This document shows, piece after piece, positions 16,129-25,417 of a DNA stretch of 64,000 nt; the stretch's first letter is position 1; each line of letters starts with the position of its first letter. The notes beneath the pieces were generated by a model. It did not search any database. It worked only from the letters and a program-made list of their open reading frames with translations, and was not told the origin of the DNA. Source of the stretch: Sphingomonas sp. AR_OL41 (lineage in GTDB: Bacteria; Pseudomonadota; Alphaproteobacteria; Sphingomonadales; Sphingomonadaceae); assembly GCF_029911635.1 (NCBI RefSeq), contig NZ_JARYTI010000004.1, forward strand, positions 62,001-126,000, read 5' to 3'. Made by a program: the position numbers and the translations under genes.

Positions 16129-17715
16129 CAGCGAGCGATCGCGGATGATCTCGTGCGCGGCATTGTGCCCCGGCGCGCCGGTCACGCCGCCGCCGGGATG
16201 CGTCCCCGATCCGCACATGTAGAGCCCGGCGATCGGGCCGCGATAGTCGCCATGCCCGAGCAACGGACGCGCCGCCCAGAGCTGGTCGAGCGACATGCGG
16301 CCGTGGAAGATGTCGCCGCCGATCAGCCCGAACTTGCGCTCGAGATCGAGCGGCGAATGGATCTGCCGCGCGATCACCGCGCCCTTGAAGTTGGGCGCGT
16401 GCTGCGTGACGGTATCGATGATGTGGTCGGCGACCTGTTCGCGGACATCGTCCCATGACCTGCCATCGGGGAGTTCGGGCGCGAATTGCTGGCAGAACAG
16501 ACTGGCGACATGTGCGCCCGGCGGGGCGAGGCTGTCATCGACGGTCGAGGGCAGCTTCATCTCGATGATCGGCGCGTCCGACCAGCCCTTCACTCGCGCA
16601 TCGTCATAGGCCTTGTCCATATAATCCATGCCCGGCGCGATGATGATGCCGGCGGTATGGTGCTCGGCCTTCTCCTTGCCGGGGAAAACCGTGAAGTCGG
16701 GCAGTTCCGACAGCGCGACGTTCATCCGGAAGGTGCCCGAGCCGGTCTTGAAGCCCTCGATACGACGGTTGAAGGCGGGGCTCATGTCGCTCTTGTCGAT
16801 CAGTTGGCGATAGAGCAGCGCCGGCCCGACATTGGCCGCGACGGTCGACGCGGCGATCTCCTCGCCGCTCTCCAATCGCACGCCCGCAACCTTGCCGCCT
16901 TCGACCAGCAGCTTGGCAACGGGTGCTTCGAGGCTGATCTCGACGCCCAGATCGGTGCACGCCGCGGCCATCGCCTGGGTGATCGCACCCATGCCGCCAA
17001 CGGCATGCCCCCACGCGCCCTTCTTGCCGTTGACCTCCCCGAAAACGTGATGGAGCAGCACATAGGCCGAGCCGGGCGAACTAACCCCGGCGAAATTGCC
17101 GACCACCGCGTCGAAGCCGAACGCGGTCTTCACGTGATCATCCTCATACCAGTGATCAAGGAACTCGCGCGCGCTCTTGACGAACATGTCGAGCGTGTCG
17201 CGCTGCGCCTCGATGTCCATGCCGGCGAGTTGCCGCCCCTGCGATGCCACGGAGAGCAGCGCACGTACGCCGCCGCCGGCATTGGGCGGGGTCTTCAGCG
17301 CCATGCCGCGCAGCACCTCGGCGACGCGTTCGAGCGCCTCCTCATAGGCCGGGAAGGTATCGGCGTCCTTCTGCGAGAAGCGCGCAAACTCGGCCTGGGT
17401 GCGCGCGGTGCCGCCGCCGAGCTTGAGATAGGTGTCGGGGAAGGGGAAGAAGTTCGAGATCGTCCGCTCGATGATGCGGAAACCGCGATCATGCAGCCGC
17501 ATGTCGGCGATCACCTTGGGCCGCAACAGGCTGACGGTATAGCTCGCGGTCGAATTGCGGAAGCCTGGGTGGAACTCCTCGGTGACGCATGCCCCGCCGA
17601 TGATGTCGCGCCGTTCGAGCACGCGCACCTTGAGCCCGGCGCGCGCGAGGTAGAAGGCGCAGACCAGCCCGTTATGGCCACCGCCGATGATCAGCGCGTC
17701 GTATCGTTTCGTCAT
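16102..17715 (-). CDS. Phytoene-desaturase-like FAD oxidoreductase (PYROXD2 type)
   Basis: A 537-residue flavoprotein. Residues about 5-35 form the dinucleotide-binding fold (ALIIGGGHNGLVCAFYLARAG followed by ERR), and the C-terminus has the family end GLYMCGSGTHPGGGVTGAPGHNAA. Members are called phytoene desaturase-like or NAD(P)/FAD-dependent oxidoreductases; a carotenoid substrate is not shown. I chose the ATG at 17715, where homology starts; the frame runs open into the repeat upstream. It lies in line with the Rieske oxygenase gene, 127 bp away, so a shared catabolic unit is possible. Confidence 0.85.
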   Translation of the reverse strand: MTKRYDALIIGGGHNGLVCAFYLARAGLKVRVLERRDIIGGACVTEEFHPGFRNSTASYTVSLLRPKVIADMRLHDRGFRIIERTISNFFPFPDTYLKLGGGTARTQAEFARFSQKDADTFPAYEEALERVAEVLRGMALKTPPNAGGGVRALLSVASQGRQLAGMDIEAQRDTLDMFVKSAREFLDHWYEDDHVKTAFGFDAVVGNFAGVSSPGSAYVLLHHVFGEVNGKKGAWGHAVGGMGAITQAMAAACTDLGVEISLEAPVAKLLVEGGKVAGVRLESGEEIAASTVAANVGPALLYRQLIDKSDMSPAFNRRIEGFKTGSGTFRMNVALSELPDFTVFPGKEKAEHHTAGIIIAPGMDYMDKAYDDARVKGWSDAPIIEMKLPSTVDDSLAPPGAHVASLFCQQFAPELPDGRSWDDVREQVADHIIDTVTQHAPNFKGAVIARQIHSPLDLERKFGLIGGDIFHGRMSLDQLWAARPLLGHGDYRGPIAGLYMCGSGTHPGGGVTGAPGHNAAHEIIRDRSLLGRLFKWG

Positions 17716-17738
17716 GCGGCTTGGCCCCCTGTAAAATT

Positions 17739-17828
17739 CCGTTCGTGCTGAGCCTGTCGAAGCACCGTTTTTCGCTTCGCCGGCGGCAGCGAAGAAGAAC
17801 GGCCCTTCGACAAGCTCAGGGCGAACGG
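17739..17828. repeat. REP-like inverted repeat (sphingomonad intergenic element)
   Basis: Two 24-base arms, 17739-17762 and 17805-17828, match as reverse complements at 21 of 24 positions around a 42-base middle. The core is the CTGAGC(C/T)TGTCGAAG / CTTCGACAAGCTCAG sequence that recurs between genes in many sphingomonad genomes. It sits between the FAD oxidoreductase and the Rieske oxygenase and could form a large hairpin in RNA. Confidence 0.75.
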
Positions 17829-17842
17829 TGGTTCTGGATCGG

Positions 17843-19015
17843 TCACGGCTTTCTGCTCCATCCCGACGCCGGCGCCCGGTGCAATCGTGCCTCGGGGATA
17901 CGCTCGCGGATCTTCCGCGCGAAGCTGCGCAGGCATACCTCGCTCGCACCGATCGGGCCGAGCGTATAGCTGTGCGAGGCCATGCCCTGCTGCACGCGCT
18001 CGATCAGCCAGGTGTCCTCGGCATTGACGATGCGGTTGATACGCCAGTTGGCATAGCGCACCAGCTTCATCTCGCGGCGGTCATCGGGCAGCGCAAAGGC
18101 CATCTCGCGCAGCACCGACACGGTCGGCGAGACCGGCAGCCACTGCATGAAGTCGACCTGGTCGGGGTAGATGTCGAACGCCATGTTGGGCCACAGCTTG
18201 TAATAGAGCCACAGCCGCTGATGGCTGTCGGGCAGATGCGGTGCGGGCGGCAGATGCCGCTGATAGAAATTTTCCCACGAGCTTGCCGAGTGCCGCTCGA
18301 CCAGCTGGCCGGACATCTTGTCGACCCACGGCTCGGCCTCGATCGCATAGCTCGCTCCGAACAGCCGGACCAACCCGTCATGCGCGACGGGGATGTGCAG
18401 ATTGTCGGAATAATTGTCGCCGACATTCTTCCAGTTGACCGCGCGGCGGCGCTCGCGTGCCGGGCTGATCGTACGCAGGTCCTCGAAACGATAGGGCGCG
18501 ATTTCGTCGGCATAGGGCGCCATCATCGCTGCGACCGAGGGTCCGCCATCATCGTCCAGCCGGACGAAGACGAAGCCCTGCCAGATATCGACATCGACCG
18601 GCGCGAGGCCGTTCTTTGCCATGTCGAGCGCGGGGTAGTCGCCGCGCATCGGCACGCCGGTCAGCCGCCCGTCGAGCCCATAGGTCCAGGCATGATAGGG
18701 GCAGACCAGCTTCTTCGCGCAGCCGCTGGCGCCCTCGACCAGCCGCATCGCCCGGTGGCGGCAGACATTGGCGAAGGCGCGCACCACGCCGTCATCGCCG
18801 CGAACGACGATGATGCTCTCGCCGAGATAGTCGATGCTGTGCCAGTCGCCGGGCCTGGCGATGTCCGACGCGTGGCAGACGATCTGCCATGACGGGCGAA
18901 TCACCCGCGCCATCTCGACGTCGAAATATTCGGGATCGGTGTAGAGCCAGCCGGGCAGGCTCCAGTCGGCGTCGGGATCGATAGTGTCGCCGATGTCCGC
19001 GACGCGGTGTGCCAT
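17843..19015 (-). CDS. Rieske non-heme iron aromatic ring-hydroxylating oxygenase, alpha subunit
   Basis: A 390-residue oxygenase. The Rieske 2Fe-2S site is C85-R-H87 and C105-P-Y-H108; the mononuclear iron site follows with NWKNVGDNYSDNLH207 and H212 (HIPVAH). The start ATG at 19015 has GGAGGAAG just upstream. Such enzymes hydroxylate or demethylate aromatic acids or quaternary amines with electrons from a reductase, which is not encoded nearby. It is divergent from a BetI-like TetR regulator, and a palindrome lies between the two starts. Substrate unknown; choline- or betaine-type compounds are one option given the regulator type. Confidence 0.9.
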   Translation of the reverse strand: MAHRVADIGDTIDPDADWSLPGWLYTDPEYFDVEMARVIRPSWQIVCHASDIARPGDWHSIDYLGESIIVVRGDDGVVRAFANVCRHRAMRLVEGASGCAKKLVCPYHAWTYGLDGRLTGVPMRGDYPALDMAKNGLAPVDVDIWQGFVFVRLDDDGGPSVAAMMAPYADEIAPYRFEDLRTISPARERRRAVNWKNVGDNYSDNLHIPVAHDGLVRLFGASYAIEAEPWVDKMSGQLVERHSASSWENFYQRHLPPAPHLPDSHQRLWLYYKLWPNMAFDIYPDQVDFMQWLPVSPTVSVLREMAFALPDDRREMKLVRYANWRINRIVNAEDTWLIERVQQGMASHSYTLGPIGASEVCLRSFARKIRERIPEARLHRAPASGWSRKP

Positions 19016-19031
19016 GCCTTCCTCCCGAAGC

Positions 19032-19053
19032 TTGTTGGACGATCGTATAACAA
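19032..19053. promoter_or_regulatory. Candidate operator for the TetR-family regulator
   Basis: A 22-base near-palindrome: TTGTT, 2 bases, ACGATCGT, 2 bases, AACAA; 18 of 22 positions are symmetric. It lies in the 66-bp gap between the divergent Rieske oxygenase and TetR starts, where a repressor would block both promoters. Confidence 0.6.
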
Positions 19054-19081
19054 CTGGCGAACGAGCGCAATCCGCGATATC

Positions 19082-19690
19082 ATGAGCGCGATGAATCTGC
19101 CCGCCTTCACCCGCGCCGAACCCGATGCGCGCCGGCTGAGCCTGATCGAGGCGACCGCGCGCGTGCTCGCGCGCGACGGCGCGGCCAACGCCTCGGTCCG
19201 TGTCATCGCACGCGAAGCCGGCGTATCGCCGGGGCTGCCGGGGCATTATTTCGACGGCATCGACGGGCTGATCGCGGCGACCTACGAGCATATCGCCGAG
19301 CGCGTGAACGTCGCGCTGGGCAGTGCGATTGCCGCCGCCGGGAGCGATCCGCGCGCCCGGCTGAGCGCTTATGTTACGGCAAGCTTCGACCCGCCGATCG
19401 CCGACCCGGCGCTGCTCGCGACATGGCTGGCCTTCTGGAGCCTGGTCAAGGCGCGCCCCGCCATCGCCGCGCTGCACGACGACATCTATGCCAGCTATCG
19501 CCGCGAGCTCGAACAACTGCTTGGCGCGTGTGGCGTGGCACACGGCGACCTGCGCCTCGCCGCAATCGCGATAACCGCGCTGGTCGACGGGCTGTGGCTC
19601 GAACTGTGCCTGTCGCCGCAAAGCTTCACGCCCGGCGAGGCGCGCGCCATCGCCGAGCGGCAGATCGCGACTCTGCTCGCCGAAACCTGA
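19082..19690 (+). CDS. TetR/AcrR-family transcriptional regulator, BetI-like
   Basis: A 202-residue repressor. The N-terminal helix-turn-helix spans about residues 15-60 (LIEATARVLARDGAANASVRVIAREAGVSPGLPGHYFDG). The C-terminal ligand domain resembles the BetI type (DPALLATWLAFWSLVKARPAIAALHD). Start ATG at 19082; another ATG 9 bp later is possible. It is divergent from the Rieske oxygenase and probably controls it and itself through the palindrome at 19032-19053. Confidence 0.85.
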   Translation: MSAMNLPAFTRAEPDARRLSLIEATARVLARDGAANASVRVIAREAGVSPGLPGHYFDGIDGLIAATYEHIAERVNVALGSAIAAAGSDPRARLSAYVTASFDPPIADPALLATWLAFWSLVKARPAIAALHDDIYASYRRELEQLLGACGVAHGDLRLAAIAITALVDGLWLELCLSPQSFTPGEARAIAERQIATLLAET

Positions 19691-19825
19691 GGCGTTGGCG
19701 CGAGCCCGACCCGACAAGCCTAATGACGCGACCGCATCACTCTTGTTACGGCGACCGGCACCGTCATAAGTAGCGGATACGTTGCGACAAGCGACGGCGG
19801 GCTGGGCGAAGGGATCGAGGGTATC

Positions 19826-20830
19826 GTGACAGGCACTGATACCCTCCACCGCAAGCGCATCTGCATGCTCGGCGCCACCGGCACCATCGGACGCGCAACC
19901 CTCGCCGCGCTCGTCCGGGACGGACATGATGTGGTCTGTTTCGTCCGCGCAAGTGCCGGCAGGCAAGGGACTCCGCCGGATCCGGCCGGGCTGTTCGACG
20001 GCGCCACGATCCGGATGGTCGATGTCACCGATCCCGTGTCGCTGGCCCGTGACGGTTTTGCCGGCGAGCGCTTCGATGCCGTCGTGTCGTGCATGGCTTC
20101 GCGGACCGGCGCGCCGAACGATGCTTGGGCGATCGACCACCGCGCCCATCTCGACGTGCTGGAGGCGGCGCAGCAGGCCGACGTCGGCCATTTCGTGCTG
20201 TTGTCGGCCATCTGCGTGCAGAAGCCGCTGCTCGCCTTTCAGCATGCCAAGCTCGCGTTCGAAGCAGCGCTGATCGAATCCGGCATGCGTTACTCGATCG
20301 TGCGGCCGACCGCCTTCTTCAAATCGCTGTCGGGTCAGATCGAGCGCGTCCGCAACGGCAAGCCCTTCCTGATCTTCGGCGACGGCACCCTGACCGCCTG
20401 CAAGCCGATCAGCGATGGCGACCTGGCGCGCTACATCGCGGACTGCCTGTCCGACGAGCGAAGCTGGAACCGCATCCTGCCGATCGGCGGACCGGGCGAC
20501 GCGATCACGCCGCGCGCACAGGGCGAGGCGCTGTTCGCGCTGCTGGGGGTGGCGCCGCGCTTTCGATCGGTGCCGGTGGCGCTGCTCGATGGCATCATCG
20601 CCGGCCTCGGCACGCTCGGGCGTATCGTACCCGCACTCGCCGCCAAGGCCGAGCTTGCCCGGATCGGGCGCTATTACGCCACCGAATCCATGCTGGTGCT
20701 CGACCCGCACACAGGCCGATACGACGCCGCCGCCACCCCTTCGACCGGCAGCGAAACCCTGTTCGACTTCTACCGCGCCGTATTGGCCGGCGGCGCGGCG
20801 CCCGACCGCGGCGACCATGCTGTCTTCTAG
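19826..20830 (+). CDS. bciA: BciA-like divinyl (proto)chlorophyllide 8-vinyl reductase / NAD(P)H-binding protein
   Basis: A 334-residue short-chain-reductase-like protein. The NAD(P) fold starts at MLGATGTIGRATLAALVRDGHDV, and the segments SAICVQKPLLAFQHAKLAFEAAL and RPTAFFKSLSGQIERVRNGKP are typical of BciA, the NADPH-dependent 8-vinyl reductase of bacteriochlorophyll synthesis. I use the GTG at 19826, preceded by GAGGG. No other bch, puf or puc gene is in the window, though a B12-binding PpaA/AerR-like gene follows closely. It is either part of a photosynthesis gene set lying elsewhere or a related reductase with another substrate. Confidence 0.7.
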   Translation: MTGTDTLHRKRICMLGATGTIGRATLAALVRDGHDVVCFVRASAGRQGTPPDPAGLFDGATIRMVDVTDPVSLARDGFAGERFDAVVSCMASRTGAPNDAWAIDHRAHLDVLEAAQQADVGHFVLLSAICVQKPLLAFQHAKLAFEAALIESGMRYSIVRPTAFFKSLSGQIERVRNGKPFLIFGDGTLTACKPISDGDLARYIADCLSDERSWNRILPIGGPGDAITPRAQGEALFALLGVAPRFRSVPVALLDGIIAGLGTLGRIVPALAAKAELARIGRYYATESMLVLDPHTGRYDAAATPSTGSETLFDFYRAVLAGGAAPDRGDHAVF

Positions 20831-20902
20831 CGCCGCCCTGCCCGACATGCCGAGACGGCAACCATCGCGATGACTCCCTGACGACGAGGATCGGAACAAG
20901 AT

Positions 20903-21877
20903 TTGGCCGGAGCGAAGAAGAGAGCGAGGGTGGTCGCGACGTGGGTGGCCGGGGTCCTTGCGGTCGCGATCGTCGCGCTGGCACTGTGGCTCTACGCACC
21001 CGACAAGCCGCGCGCCGCGCTCGAAGCGGCCTATCCCGGAGACTATCGTACGGTCGATGGCGTGCGCCTGCGTCTGCGCGATAGCGGGCCGCGCGACGCG
21101 CCGGCGGTGATCCTGCTGCACGGCTTCGGCGCGAGCCTCGAAACATGGGAGCCCTGGGCGCAGGCCCTGTCGTCCCGTTTCCGGGTGATCCGCCTCGACC
21201 TGCCAGGCTTTGGCCTGACCGGCGCCGATCCGACCGGCGACTATAGCGACGCGCGCGGCATGCGGATCCTGCGCGACCTGATGGACCAGCTGGGCATCGA
21301 CCGCGCCAGCCTGATCGGCAACTCGCTCGGCGGGCGCCTTGCCTGGAACTTCGCGGCGCGGCATCCCGAGCGGGTCGCGCGGCTGGTGCTCGTGTCGCCG
21401 GACGGCTTCGCCAGCCCGGGATTTGCCTATGACCACGCACCTGAGGTCCCGCTGATGATGCGGGCGCTGCCCTATGTCGCCCCGCGCGGCATGCTGAAAG
21501 ACAGTCTCGCTGCCGCTTATGCCAACCCCGAGCGGCTGAGCGAGACGACGCTGACGCGCTACCGCGACATGCTGCTCGCGCCGGGCGTGCGGCGTGCGAT
21601 GCTCGCGCGCATGGGCCAGACGATCCTGCACGACCCTGCCCCAACGCTCGCGCGTATCAATGCGCCGACGCTGCTGCTGTGGGGCGAAAAGGATGCGATG
21701 ATCCCGATCGCCAATGCGGCCGACTATCTGCGCTATCTGCCGCATGCCGCGCTGGTGCGGCTGCCGCAGCTCGGCCATTTGCCGTTCGAGGAGAATCCCC
21801 CTAGGTCGCTGCCAGCCGTCGCGCGGTTCCTCGCCGACCCAACGCCATCGAACGATCGCCCAACACCAGCACGGTAA
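20903..21877 (+). CDS. Alpha/beta hydrolase with N-terminal membrane anchor
   Basis: A 324-residue hydrolase. A Lys/Arg-rich start is followed by one membrane span (about residues 11-30). The oxyanion segment is ILLHGFGASLETWEPW, the nucleophile elbow is IGNSLGGRLAW (Ser), the acid is in LLLWGEKDAMIP and the His in LPQLGHLPFEENP, so the catalytic triad looks complete. The TTG at 20903 is the likely start; a GTG 27 bp further in is an alternative. It follows the BciA-like gene by about 70 bp. Function is not specified by sequence; a BchO-like role is only a thought from the context. Confidence 0.82.
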   Translation: MAGAKKRARVVATWVAGVLAVAIVALALWLYAPDKPRAALEAAYPGDYRTVDGVRLRLRDSGPRDAPAVILLHGFGASLETWEPWAQALSSRFRVIRLDLPGFGLTGADPTGDYSDARGMRILRDLMDQLGIDRASLIGNSLGGRLAWNFAARHPERVARLVLVSPDGFASPGFAYDHAPEVPLMMRALPYVAPRGMLKDSLAAAYANPERLSETTLTRYRDMLLAPGVRRAMLARMGQTILHDPAPTLARINAPTLLLWGEKDAMIPIANAADYLRYLPHAALVRLPQLGHLPFEENPPRSLPAVARFLADPTPSNDRPTPAR

Positions 21878-22033
21878 TCCGACGTCCGGCCGACCAATAT
21901 TCCAGCCCGAGTCAACCTGCCCATAAGGGCATAATGATTGCGCGCCCCAATCTGTATGCTCTCGCATGATCGAACGGGGCCGCACCGCCACCCGACGACG
22001 AAGGCACCGTGCACCCGAGGGGAGCGAGCAGCG

Positions 22034-22936
22034 ATGGGCCAGGCACAGAGAATGCAGTCGATCGATCGATCGACGCTGCGCCGGCTCGAAACGCATTTCA
22101 TCGCGCCTGAAATCTATCAGCGCCGCGACGTTGCCGTGCGGCAGGCCAACCTCGCCCGCATCGTCTCGGCCGAGATCGTCCCGCGCCTGCTCGCGCTGCA
22201 CAACGACGCGCTGCCGGATGCACCGCCGCCGGATCAGATCGTCGCCGCGCTCGCCCCGGGGACGGACGACGTCACCGGCCTCGCCGACATCGTGCTGGGC
22301 AACGATCTGGAGGCTGCCGCTGCCTATGTCATGGTACTGCGCGATCGCGGGCTGTCGCCGGAAACACTGTTTATCGAGTTGCTCGAGCCGACCGCGCGCC
22401 ATCTCGGCGCGATGTGGGACCGCGACGAGTGCGACTTCATCGACGTAACCTTGGGCGTGGCGCGGCTGCAGAAATTGCTGTCGATCTTCAACGCCACCCA
22501 TGAGCTGCCGGCGCTCGACGAGCGGCGCTGCGTGCTGATGGCGATGACGCCAGGCGACCAGCATTTTTTCGGCGTGACGATGGTCGAGAAATTCCTCCGC
22601 GCCGGTGGCTGGCGCGTCGAGGCCGAGCATGAAGCGAGCGCCGCGCAGCTCGCCGATGCGACCGCCGACCAGTGGTTCGCGGTCGCCGGGCTGACTCTGG
22701 GGTCGGAGCGGCACCTCGATGCGTTGCGGGCGACGATCGCCGAAGTGCGCGCCCGCTCGCTGAACCCGGCGATCGGTGTGATGGTCGGCGGGCCGCTGTT
22801 CACCGCCAATCCGGCGCTGGCCGGCGAGGTCGGCGCCGACGCCACCGCGCCCAACGCGCCGACCGCAGTGCTCGTCGCACAGAAGCTGTTCGACGAGGGC
22901 GCGCTAACCGGCTGGGCGGCCCGCGCCGGACGCTGA
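22034..22936 (+). CDS. Cobalamin-binding regulator, PpaA/AerR-like
   Basis: A 300-residue protein. The middle (about residues 80-155) resembles a B12-binding cap domain (LGAMWDRDECDFIDVTLGVARLQ). The C-terminal Rossmann part has the base-off signature D175-Q-H177-F-F-G180 and VGGPLFTAN, so cobalamin binding by His177 is likely. Relatives such as PpaA/AerR and CarH-type proteins act as light- or redox-responsive regulators, often of photosynthesis genes. No DNA-binding domain is obvious, which fits an AerR-like anti-repressor. The ATG at 22034 is preceded by GGGGAG. The BciA-like gene upstream supports a photosynthesis-linked role. Confidence 0.75.
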   Translation: MGQAQRMQSIDRSTLRRLETHFIAPEIYQRRDVAVRQANLARIVSAEIVPRLLALHNDALPDAPPPDQIVAALAPGTDDVTGLADIVLGNDLEAAAAYVMVLRDRGLSPETLFIELLEPTARHLGAMWDRDECDFIDVTLGVARLQKLLSIFNATHELPALDERRCVLMAMTPGDQHFFGVTMVEKFLRAGGWRVEAEHEASAAQLADATADQWFAVAGLTLGSERHLDALRATIAEVRARSLNPAIGVMVGGPLFTANPALAGEVGADATAPNAPTAVLVAQKLFDEGALTGWAARAGR

Positions 22937-22975
22937 GGCTTGTGGCATATCGACGGAAAGCGCTAAGCGCCGGTC

Positions 22976-25027
22976 ATGGCGAAAACGCATCCGTTCCACT
23001 CGATCCACAGCCATGGGCTGGTCCGCGTCGGGACCTGCACGCCGCGCGCGACGGTCGGCGACCCCGCCGCCAATGCCGCCGCGACGATCGAGCTGGCGAA
23101 GGAAGGCCATAAGCGCCACGCCGATCTGCTGGTCTTTCCCGAACTCAACCTGACATCCTATGCCATCGACGACCTGCATCTGCAGGATGCGCTGCAGGCG
23201 GCGACCGCCGCCGCGCTGGACCAAGTCGTCGCGGCGAGCGCGAAGCTGCACCCAGTGCTGGTCGTCGGGGCGGCGCTGCCGCGCAATGGCCGGCTGTACA
23301 ATTGCGCGGTGGTGATCGCGCGCGGCCGCGTGCTCGGCGTGGTGCCCAAAATCTACCTGCCCAATTACCGCGAATATTATGAGAAGCGCTGGTTCGCGAG
23401 CGGCGCCGGGCTGACCGGGCTCGACATCGCTGTCGCGGGACAGACGGTGCCGTTCGGCGTCGATCTGGTCTTCGCCGCGAGCGACCTGGCCGACTTCACC
23501 TTCCATGCCGAGATTTGCGAGGATTTCTGGGGCCCGACCCCGCCCTCGACGATGGGCGCGCTGGCCGGGGCGCTGATCTGCTGCAACCTGTCGGCCTCCA
23601 ACATCGTCATCGGCAAGGCCCGCGAACGCGCGATGCTTTGTGCATCGCAAAGTGCGCGCGCGCTGTGCGCCTATGTCTTCTCGGCCGCCGGGCCGGGCGA
23701 GAGCAGCACCGACCTGGCGTGGGACGGCCAGGGCACGATCCACGAACTGGGCGAACTGCTCGCCGAATCGACGCGCTTCGGGCGCGAGCCCGAGTTGCTG
23801 CTCGCCGATGTCGATGCCGGACGGCTGCGGCAGGAGCGGATGCGCAATGGCAGCTTCAACGATGCCGCAGTCCATGCCGGCCATCCCGAGACGCGCTTTC
23901 GGCGCATCGCCTTCGACCACAAGCCCGACTTTGGCGATATCGGCCTGTTGCGCGACATCCGCCGTTTTCCGTTCGTCCCCAACACGCCCGAGAAGCTCGA
24001 CGCCGATTGCTATGAGGCGTTCAACATCCAGGTCGAGGCGCTGATCCAGCGCTTCGTCGCCGCGAAAGCCGAGCGGCTGGTGATCGGCGTGTCGGGCGGG
24101 CTCGATTCGACGCATGCGCTGATCGTCGCGGCCAAGGCGATGGATCGGCTCGCGCTGCCGCGCACGCGCATCCTCGCCTTCACCATGCCGGGCTTCGCCA
24201 CCGGCGATATGACCAAGGCCAATGCCTGGAAGTTGATGCGCGCGCTCGGCGTCGATGGCGACGAGATCGACATCCGCCCGGCGGCCAAGCAGATGCTCGC
24301 CGATATCGACCACCCGTTCCACCGCGGCGAGCCGGTCTATGACGTGACCTTCGAGAATGTGCAGGCGGGGCTGCGCACCGATTATCTGTTCCGTCTCGCC
24401 AACCAACGCGGCGGGCTGGTGGTCGGCACCGGCGACCTGTCCGAGCTGGCGCTGGGCTGGTGCACCTATGGCGTCGGCGACCAGATGAGCCATTATGCGG
24501 TCAATGCCGGCGTGCCCAAGACGCTGATCCAGTTCCTGATCCGCTGGTGCATCCGCACCGACCAGTATGACGGCGAAACCGACGCCGTGCTCGAGGCGAT
24601 CCTCGCGACCGAGATCTCGCCCGAGCTGGTGCCGGCCAGTGCGGATGGCGCGCTGCAGAGCACCGAGGCGCGGATCGGGCCCTATGCGCTCAACGACTTC
24701 TTCCTGCACTATGTCGTGCGCCACGGCATGGCGCCGTCGAAGATCGCCTTTCTCGCGCTGCATGCGTGGCGCGACGCCGCAGCAGGCCGCTGGCCGCGCG
24801 ATTTCCCCCCGGCTGCGCGTGCGGCATACGATCTGGCGACGATTCGCGGCTGGCTGGAAAAGTTCCTGCTCCGCTTCTTCGTGACGAGCCAGTTCAAGCG
24901 CTCGGCGATTCCCAACGGCCCCAAGGTTTCCTCGGGCGGCGCACTGTCGCCGCGCGGCGACTGGCGCGCCCCCTCCGACGGCACCGCCGCGCCGTGGCTG
25001 GCCGAGCTCGCCCGCAACCTCCCCTGA
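22976..25027 (+). CDS. nadE: Glutamine-dependent NAD+ synthetase
   Basis: A 683-residue two-domain enzyme that makes NAD from deamido-NAD, ATP and glutamine in the cytoplasm. The N-terminal nitrilase-type glutaminase has the catalytic triad in VFPE56[10 protein letters not shown] (Lys) and EICEDFWGP (Cys). The C-terminal synthetase has the ATP loop [13 protein letters not shown] and the later [11 protein letters not shown]. Length fits the long bacterial NadE. It lies 39 bp after the B12 regulator and is followed by a 390-bp gap. Confidence 0.93.
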   Translation: MAKTHPFHSIHSHGLVRVGTCTPRATVGDPAANAAATIELAKEGHKRHADLLVFPELNLTSYAIDDLHLQDALQAATAAALDQVVAASAKLHPVLVVGAALPRNGRLYNCAVVIARGRVLGVVPKIYLPNYREYYEKRWFASGAGLTGLDIAVAGQTVPFGVDLVFAASDLADFTFHAEICEDFWGPTPPSTMGALAGALICCNLSASNIVIGKARERAMLCASQSARALCAYVFSAAGPGESSTDLAWDGQGTIHELGELLAESTRFGREPELLLADVDAGRLRQERMRNGSFNDAAVHAGHPETRFRRIAFDHKPDFGDIGLLRDIRRFPFVPNTPEKLDADCYEAFNIQVEALIQRFVAAKAERLVIGVSGGLDSTHALIVAAKAMDRLALPRTRILAFTMPGFATGDMTKANAWKLMRALGVDGDEIDIRPAAKQMLADIDHPFHRGEPVYDVTFENVQAGLRTDYLFRLANQRGGLVVGTGDLSELALGWCTYGVGDQMSHYAVNAGVPKTLIQFLIRWCIRTDQYDGETDAVLEAILATEISPELVPASADGALQSTEARIGPYALNDFFLHYVVRHGMAPSKIAFLALHAWRDAAAGRWPRDFPPAARAAYDLATIRGWLEKFLLRFFVTSQFKRSAIPNGPKVSSGGALSPRGDWRAPSDGTAAPWLAELARNLP

Positions 25028-25417
25028 CCCAAAGCGGGTAGCAGTTTCGCTGCGTTGCAACAAAATCTCCGCCGCTATGCGAATATTTCGCTTGCGTGAC
25101 GGACGCATTGCAGTTTCAATCAGCAACGAAGGCGATCGCAATCGTTTTCGTACCCGCCAAGGCACCGCGCCGGGAGTCGCGTGCCGATGCTTCAGACGTG
25201 AGGATTTCGCAACGCAACAAGGACGCCCGGGCAACATGGGCGAAATGTGACAGGGGATAGCTGAACTGGCGTCGTTCATTCGGGGGAATGCATCGGTGAC
25301 CGTTTTCGACGCAGTATCTTCAAGCCAGCCGGCGGGCATGATCGCCGGGCCGGGGATGCCGGCCAACAGCCTAATCGCTGCCATCGGCACCGTCCGCTCG
25401 AGCCCGCGGGGCGACGC
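25028..25417. other. Intergenic region without a recognisable gene
   Basis: 390 bp between nadE and the TauE-like gene. No frame on either strand looks coding, and I see no tRNA or strong terminator. The left half has mixed composition with an AT-richer patch around 25060-25150; the right half is GC-rich and probably holds the promoter and leader of the exporter operon. Confidence 0.5.

Noticed and set aside
19016..22714. Upstream extension of the Rieske oxygenase frame to 1623 codons
   Set aside because: The oxygenase begins at 19015 with a good ribosome binding site; the extension is antisense to TetR, BciA-like and hydrolase genes.
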